Source of the DNA: Pseudomonadota bacterium
GTDB taxonomy: Bacteria > Pseudomonadota > Alphaproteobacteria > Rhizobiales > Xanthobacteraceae
Assembly (NCBI GenBank): GCA_023434095.1
Contig: JAEYTJ010000034.1
Span: 1 to 11,106 of the forward strand
Reading direction: 5' to 3'
Length of the DNA: 11,106 nucleotides
The position numbers and the translations under genes are program-made. Position 1 is the first letter of the stretch; every line of letters starts with the position of its first letter. Shown one piece after another: positions 1 to 7,344 of the stretch. Under the pieces are notes generated by a model. That model was not told the DNA's origin, searched no databases, and was given only the letters and a program-made list of their open reading frames with translations.

Positions 1-1
1 A

Positions 2-856
<855 letters not shown>

Positions 857-873
857 GCGGCGGATAGCGATCC

Positions 874-2418
874 ATGGGAAGCGAGTCCGTCGTTCTCGGC
901 CAGAAGGTGCTGGCGCCCGATGCGGCGCCGGCACCGGCCTCGACCTTCTTCATCTTCGGCGCCTCGGGCGACCTCACCAAGCGCCTGCTGCTGCCCTCGC
1001 TCTACAACCTCGCCCATGAGGGCGTGCTGGTCGACGACTTCGCCATTGTCGGCGTCGATCATGTCGAGCGCAGCGAGGAGGATTACCGCGCCTTCCTCAC
1101 CGACGCGGTGCGGGAACTGCCGGGCTCGCTCGACACGGAGGGCGAGACCTGGTGCTGGCTGATCAGCCGCATCTTCTACGTCGCCGGCGATTTCGAGGAT
1201 CCGGCGACCTATTCGCGCATCCGCGAGCGGCTGGACCAGCGCAAGGCGCAGACTGCCAACGCGGTGTTCTATCTCGCCGTGGCGCCGCGCTTCTTCGCCA
1301 CCATCGCCGAGCAGCTCGGCGCCGCCGGCCTGCTGAAGGAGAGCGAGGACAGTTTCCGCCATGTGGTAGTGGAAAAGCCCTTCGGCTCCGACATGCCTTC
1401 GGCGAAGGCGCTGAACCGGCGGCTGCTGGCGGTCGCCGACGAGCGCCAAATCTACCGGATCGACCACTTCCTCGGCAAGGAAACGGTCCAGAACATGATG
1501 GCGCTGCGCTTCGGCAACGGCATTTTCGAGCCGATCTGGAGCAAGGAATATATCGACCATGTGCAGATCACCGCCGCCGAGACGGTGACGGTGGAGCAGC
1601 GCGGCGGCTTCTACGACGCTACCGGCGCGCTGCGCGACATGGTGCCGAACCACATGTTCCAGCTGCTCGCCATGACGGCGATGGAGCCACCCAACTCCTT
1701 CGACGCCGACGCGGTGCGCACCGAGAAGACCAAGGTCATCGAGGCCATCCGCCACATGCGCCCCAGCGAGGCGATCGGTGCGGCGGTGCGCGGCCAGTAC
1801 CGCGCCGGCTTCGTCAATGGCGAGGCGGTGAAGGACTATCGCGACGAGAAGGACGTCGATCCCGACAGCCGCACCGAGACCTATGTGGCGCTCAAATGCT
1901 TCGTCGATTCCTGGCGCTGGAACGGCGTGCCCTTCTATGTGCGCACCGGCAAGGCGCTGGCGGTGCGACGGACCGAGATCGCCATCCAGTTCAAGCGGGC
2001 GCCGGGCGTGCTGTTCCGCCACCTGCCCACGGCGCTGAAGCCGAACCTGATGGTCATCCATGTCCAGCCGGACGAGGGCGTCTCGCTGCGCTTCGCCGCC
2101 AAGGTGCCCGGCCGCAAGGTCCGGCTCTCGGATGTCGAGATGAACTTCAAATATGCCGACTACTTCAAGGCCGCGCCCAGCACCGGCTACGAGACGCTGA
2201 TCTATGACTGCCTGTGCGGCGACCCCACCCTGTTCCAGCGCGCCGACACCATCGAGGCGGGCTGGGAAGCGGTGGAGCCGATCCTGGAGGCGGTCAGCGG
2301 TGGGGAGAACGAGGTGCAGTTCTATTCCGCCGGCTCCAGCGGCCCGGCCATGTCGGACGTGATGCTGGCGCAGGACGGCTTCCAGTGGCTGCCGCTGGAG
2401 AGGGACCGCCCGCGATGA
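874..2418 (+). CDS. zwf: Glucose-6-phosphate 1-dehydrogenase
   Basis: Oxidises glucose-6-phosphate to 6-phosphogluconolactone with NAD(P)+, the entry step of the oxidative pentose-phosphate and Entner-Doudoroff routes. The 514-residue product has the usual family length. The N-terminal nucleotide-binding motif GASGDLTKRLL is at residues 29-39, EKPFG at 167-171, and the active-site signature RIDHFLGKE at 195-203 includes the catalytic histidine H198 and the substrate-binding lysine K202. The C-terminal half matches the beta+alpha G6PD_C domain, with YDATGALRDMVPNH and a late KYADYF segment. The ATG at 874 is chosen because it leaves 17 nt after the gnd stop and gives a typical N-terminus; no strong Shine-Dalgarno sequence precedes it, so coupling to gnd translation is plausible. 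The stop (TGA 2416-2418) overlaps the next ATG by 4 nt. Confidence 0.97.
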   Translation: MGSESVVLGQKVLAPDAAPAPASTFFIFGASGDLTKRLLLPSLYNLAHEGVLVDDFAIVGVDHVERSEEDYRAFLTDAVRELPGSLDTEGETWCWLISRIFYVAGDFEDPATYSRIRERLDQRKAQTANAVFYLAVAPRFFATIAEQLGAAGLLKESEDSFRHVVVEKPFGSDMPSAKALNRRLLAVADERQIYRIDHFLGKETVQNMMALRFGNGIFEPIWSKEYIDHVQITAAETVTVEQRGGFYDATGALRDMVPNHMFQLLAMTAMEPPNSFDADAVRTEKTKVIEAIRHMRPSEAIGAAVRGQYRAGFVNGEAVKDYRDEKDVDPDSRTETYVALKCFVDSWRWNGVPFYVRTGKALAVRRTEIAIQFKRAPGVLFRHLPTALKPNLMVIHVQPDEGVSLRFAAKVPGRKVRLSDVEMNFKYADYFKAAPSTGYETLIYDCLCGDPTLFQRADTIEAGWEAVEPILEAVSGGENEVQFYSAGSSGPAMSDVMLAQDGFQWLPLERDRPR

Positions 2419-3275
2419 GCGCTTCATCCGAACCCGCCGCGGAGCGGGGCGGTGCCACCCGCGCGCCCGCCTCGCGCATCCGCCTCATGGTGTCGGACGT
2501 GGACGGCACGCTGGTGAACAAGGCCAAGGAGGTGACGCCGGCGACCATCGAGGCGGTGCGCCGCCTGCATGAGGCCGGCATCGCCTTCGCCGCCGTCTCC
2601 GCCCGTCCGCCGCGCGGCATGAAGCTGATGGTCGAGGCGCTGAGCGTCGACCTGTTCGGCGGCTTCAATGGCGGCTCCATCCTGCGCCGGGACTTCTCGG
2701 TCGTGGAGGAGCATTTCGTCTCCGCCGAGGCGGCCCGTGCCGGGATCGCGCTGATGCAGCCGCGCGGCGCCTCGGTGTGGGTGTTCGCCGACAATGAGTG
2801 GTTCGTCACCGACCCCGACAGCACCTATGTCGCCGGCGAGATCCGCACCGTGGCCTTCCCGCCGACGGTGGTGGAGGATTTCGGCGACCACCTCAGCCGC
2901 GCCGGCAAGATCGTGTTCTCCTCCACCGATTTCGACATGCTGGCGGCAAGCGAGCCGGAGCTGCAGGCGCTGGTGGGCGACGGCGCGACGGCGCGGCGCT
3001 CGCAGGCCAAATATCTCGATATGACGCCGCCCGGCACCGACAAGGGTTATGCGGCGCGCGCCTTCGCCCGGCATTACGGCGTGTCGATGGACGAGGTAGC
3101 GGTGATCGGCGACATGGCCAACGACCTGCCGATGTTCGCCGTCGGCGGCCTCGCCATCGCCATGGGCAATGGCGCGCCGGATGTGAAGGCGCAGGCGCAT
3201 TTTGTCACCCTCACCAATGAGGAGGACGGCGTCGCCCACGCCATCGACCGATTCGTGCTGCCGCGGGCGCCCTGA
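2415..3275 (+). CDS. Cof-type HAD-superfamily (HAD-IIB) sugar-phosphate phosphatase
   Basis: Predicted soluble Mg2+-dependent phosphohydrolase of 286 residues, typical of the Cof/YidA-like HAD-IIB group, which dephosphorylates sugar phosphates or cofactor phosphates. All HAD motifs are present: motif I DVDGT at 28-32 with nucleophile D28 and acid/base D30, motif II serine S62 in VSARP, motif III lysine K210 in PGTDKG, and motif IV GDMAND at 232-237. The cap domain lies between motifs II and III (about 80-200). The ATG at 2415 overlaps the zwf stop as ATGA, so the gene is almost certainly translated with zwf. A purine-rich AGGGA lies 9 nt upstream inside zwf. The substrate is unknown; its position next to zwf and gnd suggests a pentose-phosphate pathway intermediate. 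It is not a 6-phosphogluconolactonase homologue, and no pgl is visible in the window. Confidence 0.9.
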   Translation: MSASSEPAAERGGATRAPASRIRLMVSDVDGTLVNKAKEVTPATIEAVRRLHEAGIAFAAVSARPPRGMKLMVEALSVDLFGGFNGGSILRRDFSVVEEHFVSAEAARAGIALMQPRGASVWVFADNEWFVTDPDSTYVAGEIRTVAFPPTVVEDFGDHLSRAGKIVFSSTDFDMLAASEPELQALVGDGATARRSQAKYLDMTPPGTDKGYAARAFARHYGVSMDEVAVIGDMANDLPMFAVGGLAIAMGNGAPDVKAQAHFVTLTNEEDGVAHAIDRFVLPRAP

Positions 3276-3287
3276 AGTCCGCGGGAG

Positions 3288-3314
3288 GCGGCCGGGCGTT
3301 GTGCGCCCGGTCGT
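3288..3314 (+). terminator. GC-rich hairpin after the gnd-zwf-HAD operon
   Basis: CCGGGCG (3292-3298) and CGCCCGG (3304-3310) form a perfect 7-bp stem around a TTGTG loop, extendable by about three pairs including one G-U. It starts 13 nt after the HAD stop codon, where an operon terminator is expected. There is no T-run after it, so it would be an atypical intrinsic terminator or an mRNA 3'-end stabiliser. Confidence 0.4.
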
Positions 3315-3464
3315 CGCCTGCCCCGCCCTCGCCGGGCATTTCCTCCGCCTCACGACATCGTTGCTTCCGGGAACTTCCCCGGCGGACAGCCGTCATCCCC
3401 ACGTGCCGACAGGCGCAGCGGGGCCACCCAAGGCCGGCCGCGCGCCGCCCACAGGGAGATGACG

Positions 3465-3815
3465 ATGCCGCTGCAGAAATTCGCCCTAGCCGACGCCGCG
3501 CTGGAGCGGACCCCCGGGACCGAGGCCGACATCTTCGTCGGCAATCTCGTCGACGAGCGCCAGGGCGGACCGATCACCATCGGCTATGGCCGCTACGCGC
3601 CGCACCAGACCCTGGCCGAAACCATGGCGGTGGACGATGTGATGATCGTTCTCTCCGGTCTGCTCTCGGTCGCGTCGGAGGGCGGCTCTGTCGAGGCCGG
3701 GCCGGGTGAGATCGTCCATATGCCCAAGGGCGAGAAGGTGACCATCCGCTCCCACGAGGAAGGCGCGGTGACCGCCTATGTCACCTATCCGCACTGGCGG
3801 CTGGCCCACGGCTGA
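3465..3815 (+). CDS. Small single-domain cupin, EutQ-like (DUF861/ethanolamine-utilisation type)
   Basis: A 116-residue protein that fits a single jelly-roll cupin domain. Visible cupin elements (numbered from this start) are DDVMIVLSG at 57-65, AGPGEIVHMPKGE at 78-90 and YVTYPHW at 105-111; the last two resemble the C-terminal strands of EutQ and related cupins. The canonical metal-binding histidine set is not complete, so an enzymatic role is uncertain. No eut genes are nearby, so a specific role in ethanolamine use is not supported. The ATG at 3465 is preferred because AGGGAG (3453-3458) lies 6 nt upstream; an in-frame ATG at 3459 abuts that ribosome binding site. The gene stands alone, 189 nt after the HAD gene and convergent with the minus-strand tRNA gene. 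The function is unknown. Confidence 0.8.
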   Translation: MPLQKFALADAALERTPGTEADIFVGNLVDERQGGPITIGYGRYAPHQTLAETMAVDDVMIVLSGLLSVASEGGSVEAGPGEIVHMPKGEKVTIRSHEEGAVTAYVTYPHWRLAHG

Positions 3816-3878
3816 GCCGAGGAGGCCGGTGGGGCACGTCAGAGGAAAAACAGCGCAGGCGGTCACCCCGGCTCAGCC
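3810..3878. repeat. 10-bp inverted repeat spanning the cupin stop codon
   Basis: GGCTGAGCCG (3810-3819) is the exact reverse complement of CGGCTCAGCC (3869-3878), with 49 nt between the arms. The left arm contains the cupin TGA stop. A transcript from either strand could fold it, so it may serve as a 3'-end structure for the cupin mRNA. There is no T-run, and the role is inferred only from position. Confidence 0.35.
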
Positions 3879-4030
3879 ATGAAATGGGGCTGCCGACAGC
3901 AACAGCGTCTACGGGCTCCGGCCGGGATATTTTCGCCGAGGTCGCTGAAACACCGGTGTGCTTGACGCGCCGCGGCTCTGGGAGCCCTGCGTGGCCGTCG
4001 GCCGACGTGTTTTCTTGAACGGGAGAGATT

Positions 4031-4106
4031 TGGTGGAGCCAGGCGGAATCGAACCGCCGACCTCTTGAATGCCAGTCAAGCGCTCTCCCAACTGAGCTAT
4101 GGCCCC
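4031..4106 (-). tRNA. tRNA-Ala (anticodon GGC)
   Basis: Read on the minus strand, the 76 nt fold as a complete cloverleaf. The 7-bp acceptor stem GGGGCCA/TGGCTCC contains the G3-U70 wobble that is the alanyl-tRNA synthetase identity element. The D arm is GCTC...GAGC and the anticodon loop CTGGCAT carries anticodon GGC, which reads GCC codons. The T arm is GGCGG-TTCGAAT-CCGCC. The 3' ACCA is encoded (4031-4034). GCC is one of the most used codons in this GC-rich genome. The gene lies 166 nt downstream of the FYDLN-acid gene on the same strand. Confidence 0.98.
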
Positions 4107-4209
4107 ACCGGGGGTGCCGGATGCGTGGAGCGCCGGGGCGCCGCACCTTGGGTTCTCATCCGGACTTGCCGACCCGGATCACTCCGGGGCGGGACGCTCG
4201 TAAACCACA

Positions 4210-4256
4210 GGACGGATCGGACTGCAAGCCTCGATTTGAAATCGGGTGGTCCGTCC
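4210..4256. repeat. Nested inverted repeat between the FYDLN-acid gene and tRNA-Ala
   Basis: GGACGGA (4210-4216) pairs with TCCGTCC (4250-4256), and inside it TCGAT (4231-4235) pairs with ATCGG (4241-4245), including one G-U pair, around a TTGAA loop. The structure starts 16 nt beyond the FYDLN-acid stop codon on that gene's 3' side, so it may be its terminator or a 3' stabiliser. No clear T-run follows on the minus strand. Confidence 0.35.
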
Positions 4257-4272
4257 CCAGGGCTTTCCTTCT

Positions 4273-4671
4273 TCAGCTCTCTTCGTCGTCCTCGATGCCG
4301 TCGCCGATCAGATCGGTCACGTCATCGTCGCCGTCCTCGTCTTCTTCGAGGAAGGTGTCGTCATCGTCGCTGGCGACCTCGTCGTCGTCGATCTCAAGGT
4401 CGTCGTCGGTGGCCGCGGCCTTGGACGTGCCGGAGGCCTCCTCGTCGGCGTCCTCAAGCGAGACCAGCTCGACCTCGGCCGTCTCCTCCAGATCGGTATC
4501 GGCCGCCGCGGCGACAACGCGCGGGGCTTCCGCGCGGCCACGCGACACCGGAAGGGTGATCGGGACGATCTGGCCGGTATAGGGCGAGATCACCGGATCC
4601 TTGTTAAGGTCGTAGAACTTCCGCCCGGTGACAGGGCAGACGCGCTTGGTGCCTAATTCAGGTTTCACCAC
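4273..4671 (-). CDS. FYDLN-acid domain protein (TIGR02300 family), function unknown
   Basis: A conserved alphaproteobacterial protein of 132 residues. The N-terminal 33 residues are the family signature: KPELGTKR at 3-10, CPVTG at 12-16, KFYDLNKDP at 18-26 and SPYTG at 29-33. The CPxxG/SPYTG pair looks like a decayed treble-clef or zinc-ribbon site; only one cysteine remains, so zinc binding is unlikely. From about residue 57 to the end the chain is dominated by Asp and Glu, an acidic tail that is probably disordered. The GTG at 4671 is chosen because homologues start just before KPELG, with GAGG 9 nt upstream; GTG 4668 is the alternative. The open frame extends upstream to 4896, but that extension is out of family length and antisense to the aroA leader. 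Divergence from aroA is a common arrangement in this class. Confidence 0.92.
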   Translation of the reverse strand: MVKPELGTKRVCPVTGRKFYDLNKDPVISPYTGQIVPITLPVSRGRAEAPRVVAAAADTDLEETAEVELVSLEDADEEASGTSKAAATDDDLEIDDDEVASDDDDTFLEEDEDGDDDVTDLIGDGIEDDEES

Positions 4672-4707
4672 GGTTTCGGACCTCGGGTGGTGATGGAAAG
4701 GGTGCTC

Positions 4708-4736
4708 CCATTGAACCGGTGGCGGAGCGGTGTCAA
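4708..4736 (-). promoter_or_regulatory. Candidate sigma-70-type promoter for the FYDLN-acid gene
   Basis: On the minus strand a perfect -35 TTGACA (4736-4731) is followed after 17 nt by CAATGG (4713-4708), a poor -10 match. Alphaproteobacterial housekeeping promoters commonly have a strong CTTGAC -35 and a degenerate -10. Transcription would begin near 4701, giving about a 30-nt leader before the GTG at 4671. Confidence 0.45.
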
Positions 4737-4766
4737 GCCGCATCTGCAAGGCCCGTGGCGGCAGGC

Positions 4767-4790
4767 CGGCCCCCATGCTAGGAGGGGCCG
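4767..4790 (+). promoter_or_regulatory. Hairpin overlapping the leader-ORF ribosome binding site upstream of aroA
   Basis: CGGCCCC (4767-4773) and GGGGCCG (4784-4790) form a 7-bp all-GC stem with a 10-nt loop. The AGGAGG ribosome binding site (4780-4785) of the downstream leader ORF sits in the loop and the 3' arm, so folding would partly hide it. Regulatory use is inference. Confidence 0.35.
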
Positions 4791-4793
4791 CAC

Positions 4794-4886
4794 ATGAAGG
4801 CGCCGGATGAGGTCTCTCCCGGCGTTCCGCGTTACCGCTTCCGGCGGTGCGGTTCCCCGATCGATCGCAAGACAAGGCTTGAGTGA
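4794..4886 (+). CDS. Putative 30-residue leader peptide translationally coupled to aroA
   Basis: A 30-codon ORF (MKAPDEVSPG at the N-terminus, KTRLE at the end) preceded by AGGAGG at 4780-4785, which is 8 nt before the ATG. This is a full-complement, ideally placed Shine-Dalgarno sequence, clearly better than the one in front of aroA. The ORF's TGA (4884-4886) overlaps the aroA ATG by one base (TGATG), the classic geometry for termination-reinitiation coupling. The peptide is basic (RYRFRR in the middle) with only two aromatic residues, so it does not look like an aromatic-amino-acid attenuator peptide. No homologue is recognised. It could be a translation enhancer for aroA, a regulatory upstream ORF or a chance ORF. 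Conservation in relatives would decide. Confidence 0.45.
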   Translation: MKAPDEVSPGVPRYRFRRCGSPIDRKTRLE

Positions 4887-6247
4887 TGAGCAGCACCGGT
4901 CACGCCACCCTTCCCGTTCCGGCCCTGGCCCACCGTTCCCCGGCGCTGAAGGGACGGGTGCGGGTGCCCGGCGACAAGTCCGTGTCGCACCGCTCGCTCA
5001 TCTTCGGCGCGCTGACCCTCGGCGAGACGCGCATCTCCGGCTTGCTGGAGGGCGAGGACGTTCTCAACACCGCCAAGGCCTGCGCGGCGCTTGGCGCGGA
5101 GGTCGAGCGCGTGGGCGAGGGCGAATGGCGCGTGCATGGCGTCGGCGTCGGCGGGCTGCGCGCGCCTGAAGGCGTGCTGGACTTCGGCAATGCCGGCACC
5201 GGCTCGCGGCTGATGATGGGCGTGGTCGCCGGCAATCCCATCACCGCCACCTTCGACGGCGATGCGAGCCTGCGCCGCCGGCCGATGCGCCGCATTCTCG
5301 ACCCGCTGGAGAAGATGGGCGTCGAAGTGGTGGACGCCGCCGAGGGCGGGCGTCTGCCGCTGACCCTCAAGGGTCCGCAGGAACTGGTGCCGATCACCTA
5401 TGAAAGCCCGGTCGCCTCGGCGCAGATCAAATCCGCGATACTGCTCGCCGGCCTCGGCGCGCCGGGCGAGACGACGGTGATCGAGAAGGAGGCGAGCCGC
5501 GACCACACGGAACGCATGCTCACCCATTTCGGCGCCGAGGTGACGGTGGAACCCCATGGGGCGCACGGCCGCAAGGTGACGCTGAAGGGCCGGCCGGAGC
5601 TGAAGCCGGCACCGATCCACGTGCCCGCCGACCCCTCTTCCGCCGCCTTCCCGCTGGTGGCGGCGCTGATCGTGCCGGGCTCGGAGCTCGTCATCGAGGG
5701 GGTGATGACGAATCCGCTGCGCACCGGATTGTTCATCACGCTCAAGGAGATGGGCGCCGACATCGTGTTCGAGAACGAGCGCGTGGAAGGCGGCGAGAGC
5801 GTCGCCGACATCCGCGTGCGCGCCTCCGCCCTCACCGGCGTGAGCGTGCCGGCCGAGCGGGCGCCGTCGATGATCGATGAGTATCCGGTGCTGGCGGTTG
5901 CGGCTGCTTTCGCGACCGGTGAGACGCGGATGAACGGGCTTTCCGAGCTGCGGGTGAAGGAATCCGACCGGCTTGCCGCCGTCGCGGACGGGCTGGCGCA
6001 GGCCGGGGTCACCTACCGCATCGAGGGCGACGACCTCATCGTGACCGGCGCCGGGGCGGCGGCGGGGGGCGGCACCGTCGCCACCCATATGGATCACCGC
6101 ATCGCCATGAGCTTCCTCGTCATGGGCCTAGCCACCGACAAGCCCTTGAAAGTGGACGATATTTCCTTCATCGCCACCTCCTTCCCGACCTTCCTGCCGC
6201 AGATGCGGGCGCTGGGGGCGGTGATCGAAAGCGAGGCGGCGGCGTGA
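4886..6247 (+). CDS. aroA: 3-phosphoshikimate 1-carboxyvinyltransferase (EPSP synthase, class II / CP4-like)
   Basis: Transfers enolpyruvyl from PEP to shikimate-3-phosphate, the sixth step of the shikimate pathway. The 453-residue chain aligns by eye with the Agrobacterium CP4 class II enzyme: PGDKSVSHRS at 28-37 with active-site K31, GLLEGEDVLNTAKA, the PEP/glyphosate loop DFGNAGTGSR at 99-108, SAQIKS, RDHTERM, RAPSMIDEYP with the catalytic aspartate, RVKESDRL and MDHRIAMSF. The residue aligned with CP4 Ala100 is glycine here (G104). The usual class II N-x-T-R tetrad is NPLR. The ATG at 4886 is preferred, with AAGG 8 nt upstream; a GTG at 4883 is possible. The stop overlaps the cmk start as GTGA, so aroA and cmk form one transcription unit. 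Confidence 0.96.
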   Translation: MSSTGHATLPVPALAHRSPALKGRVRVPGDKSVSHRSLIFGALTLGETRISGLLEGEDVLNTAKACAALGAEVERVGEGEWRVHGVGVGGLRAPEGVLDFGNAGTGSRLMMGVVAGNPITATFDGDASLRRRPMRRILDPLEKMGVEVVDAAEGGRLPLTLKGPQELVPITYESPVASAQIKSAILLAGLGAPGETTVIEKEASRDHTERMLTHFGAEVTVEPHGAHGRKVTLKGRPELKPAPIHVPADPSSAAFPLVAALIVPGSELVIEGVMTNPLRTGLFITLKEMGADIVFENERVEGGESVADIRVRASALTGVSVPAERAPSMIDEYPVLAVAAAFATGETRMNGLSELRVKESDRLAAVADGLAQAGVTYRIEGDDLIVTGAGAAAGGGTVATHMDHRIAMSFLVMGLATDKPLKVDDISFIATSFPTFLPQMRALGAVIESEAAA

Positions 6248-6882
6248 TCATCGCCATTGACGGGCCGGCCGCCTCGGGCAAGGGCACCATCGCCCGCCGC
6301 CTCGCCGCGCATTTCCGCCTGCCGCATCTCGACACCGGGCTGCTCTACCGCGCGGTGGGCGCCAAGGCCTTGGCGGAGCACGTCGATTTCGAGGACGCGG
6401 CGGCGCTTGCCCGCCTCGCCGGGGCGCTCGACCTCGCGGCGCTGGACCCGGAGGCGCTGAAATCCGGCGCTGTCGGGGAGGCCGCCTCGCGCGTCGCCGC
6501 GCTGCCGCAAGTGCGCGCCAAGCTGTTGAACGTGCAGCAGGATTTCGCCCGCCAGCCCGGCGGCGCGGTGCTGGACGGGCGCGACATCGGCACCGTCATC
6601 GCGCCGCAAGCGGAGGTGAAGATCTTCGTCACCGCGACGCCGGAAGCGCGGGCGGCGCGCCGCCTCCGGGAGCTGCTCCAGCGCGGCGAGGCCGTCACCT
6701 ACGACCAGGTGCTGGCGGATATTCTCAAGCGCGATGAACGCGATAGCGGGCGCGCCAGCGCACCGCTCCTGCGCACCGCCGATGCCGAAATCCTCGACAA
6801 CACCAACCTCGATGTCGCGCAGAGCTGGCAGGCGGCGCTTGCCCTCGTCGCCCGCCGGCATCCCCCGGAGGCACCGCGATGA
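6244..6882 (+). CDS. cmk: Cytidylate kinase (CMP/dCMP kinase)
   Basis: Phosphorylates CMP and dCMP with ATP in cytosolic pyrimidine nucleotide salvage. The 212-residue product has the family's P-loop GPAASGKGT at 7-15, the substrate-site stretch LDTGLLYRAVG at 29-39, DGRDIGT at 111-117 and the lid/arginine motif RDERDSGR at 163-170. It starts at GTG 6244, overlapping the aroA stop by 4 nt, with GAGG 7 nt upstream (6233-6236). The length is slightly under the E. coli enzyme, as usual for alphaproteobacteria. It ends in an ATGA overlap with the next gene, so translation is probably coupled through aroA-cmk-CMD. In most relatives rpsA follows directly; here about 4.1 kb separates cmk from rpsA. 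Confidence 0.96.
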   Translation: MIIAIDGPAASGKGTIARRLAAHFRLPHLDTGLLYRAVGAKALAEHVDFEDAAALARLAGALDLAALDPEALKSGAVGEAASRVAALPQVRAKLLNVQQDFARQPGGAVLDGRDIGTVIAPQAEVKIFVTATPEARAARRLRELLQRGEAVTYDQVLADILKRDERDSGRASAPLLRTADAEILDNTNLDVAQSWQAALALVARRHPPEAPR

Positions 6883-7340
6883 GCGTGGGTAGTGAGAACG
6901 AGCGGGTGGACGATCAGGCCAGTGAGGCCGATGGGACCGACGCGGCCACCCCGGACGACCGCCTCGCCCGCGGCAAGGCCCGGCTCTCCGCCATCACCGG
7001 CCGCTCCGGCGAGGAGGTGATGGCGGCGCTTGGCGATGTGGCGCCGGATTTCGCCCGCTATATTTTCGAATTCGGCTATGGCGACGTTTATTCCCGCCCG
7101 GGGCTGGATCTGCGCGCCCGCATGCTCGCCACCGTCGCCGGGCTGGTCTGCCTCGGCCATGCCGAGCGGGAGCTGCGGGTGCATATCGGCTCGGCGCTGA
7201 ATGTGGGGGCGACGCGGGAGGAGGTGGTGGAGGTCATCATGCAGATGGCGCTCTATGCCGGCTTCCCCGCCGCGCTCGACGCGCTTTTGATCGCCAAGGA
7301 GGTGTTCGCCGCGCGCGGCCTCGCCCCCGTGGCGCGCTAG
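6879..7340 (+). CDS. Carboxymuconolactone decarboxylase (CMD) family protein, PcaC-like
   Basis: A 153-residue protein with a CMD-fold helical core at about 75-145. LDLRARMLATVAGLVCLG, E97-R100-H102 and SALNVGATREEVVEVIMQ, followed by LYAGFPAALDAL, match the PcaC-type pattern. The only cysteine is C91, so there is no CxxC pair and an AhpD-like peroxidase role is unlikely. The first 30 residues are acidic, low in complexity and probably disordered. True protocatechuate-pathway 4-carboxymuconolactone decarboxylase activity is not supported, because no pca genes are nearby. The start has GGAGG 7 nt upstream (6867-6871) and overlaps the cmk stop by 4 nt; cobF begins 4 nt after its TAG. Its substrate is unknown. 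Confidence 0.86.
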   Translation: MSVGSENERVDDQASEADGTDAATPDDRLARGKARLSAITGRSGEEVMAALGDVAPDFARYIFEFGYGDVYSRPGLDLRARMLATVAGLVCLGHAERELRVHIGSALNVGATREEVVEVIMQMALYAGFPAALDALLIAKEVFAARGLAPVAR

Positions 7341-7344
7341 GGCC

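Noticed and set aside
3299..3709. Plus-strand open frame (136 codons) across the HAD-cupin spacer
   Set aside because: Shadow of the cupin gene in another frame; composition is non-protein-like.
3950..3959. 10-bp perfect palindrome ACACCGGTGT upstream of the tRNA 3' end
   Set aside because: Isolated, without extension or a partner gene reading from it; expected by chance at this length.
4199..4227. Possible minus-strand promoter for tRNA-Ala (TTGCAG, 17 nt, TTTACG)
   Set aside because: Both hexamers are weak, and the pair lies about 85 nt before the tRNA inside another inverted repeat; not enough to call.
4210..4256. Possible tRNA-Sec or tRNA remnant (TTTCAAAT loop on the minus strand)
   Set aside because: Only a 7-bp outer arm and a short inner hairpin; no D or T arm and too short for a tRNA.
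4672..4896. Upstream extension of the FYDLN-acid open frame to an ATG at 4896
   Set aside because: Homologues begin just before KPELG. The extension would cover the candidate promoter and run antisense to the aroA leader, and its translation looks non-coding.
4832..6097. Long minus-strand open frame (421 codons) antisense to aroA
   Set aside because: Low-complexity Arg/His/Gly-rich translation with no family features; a shadow of aroA.
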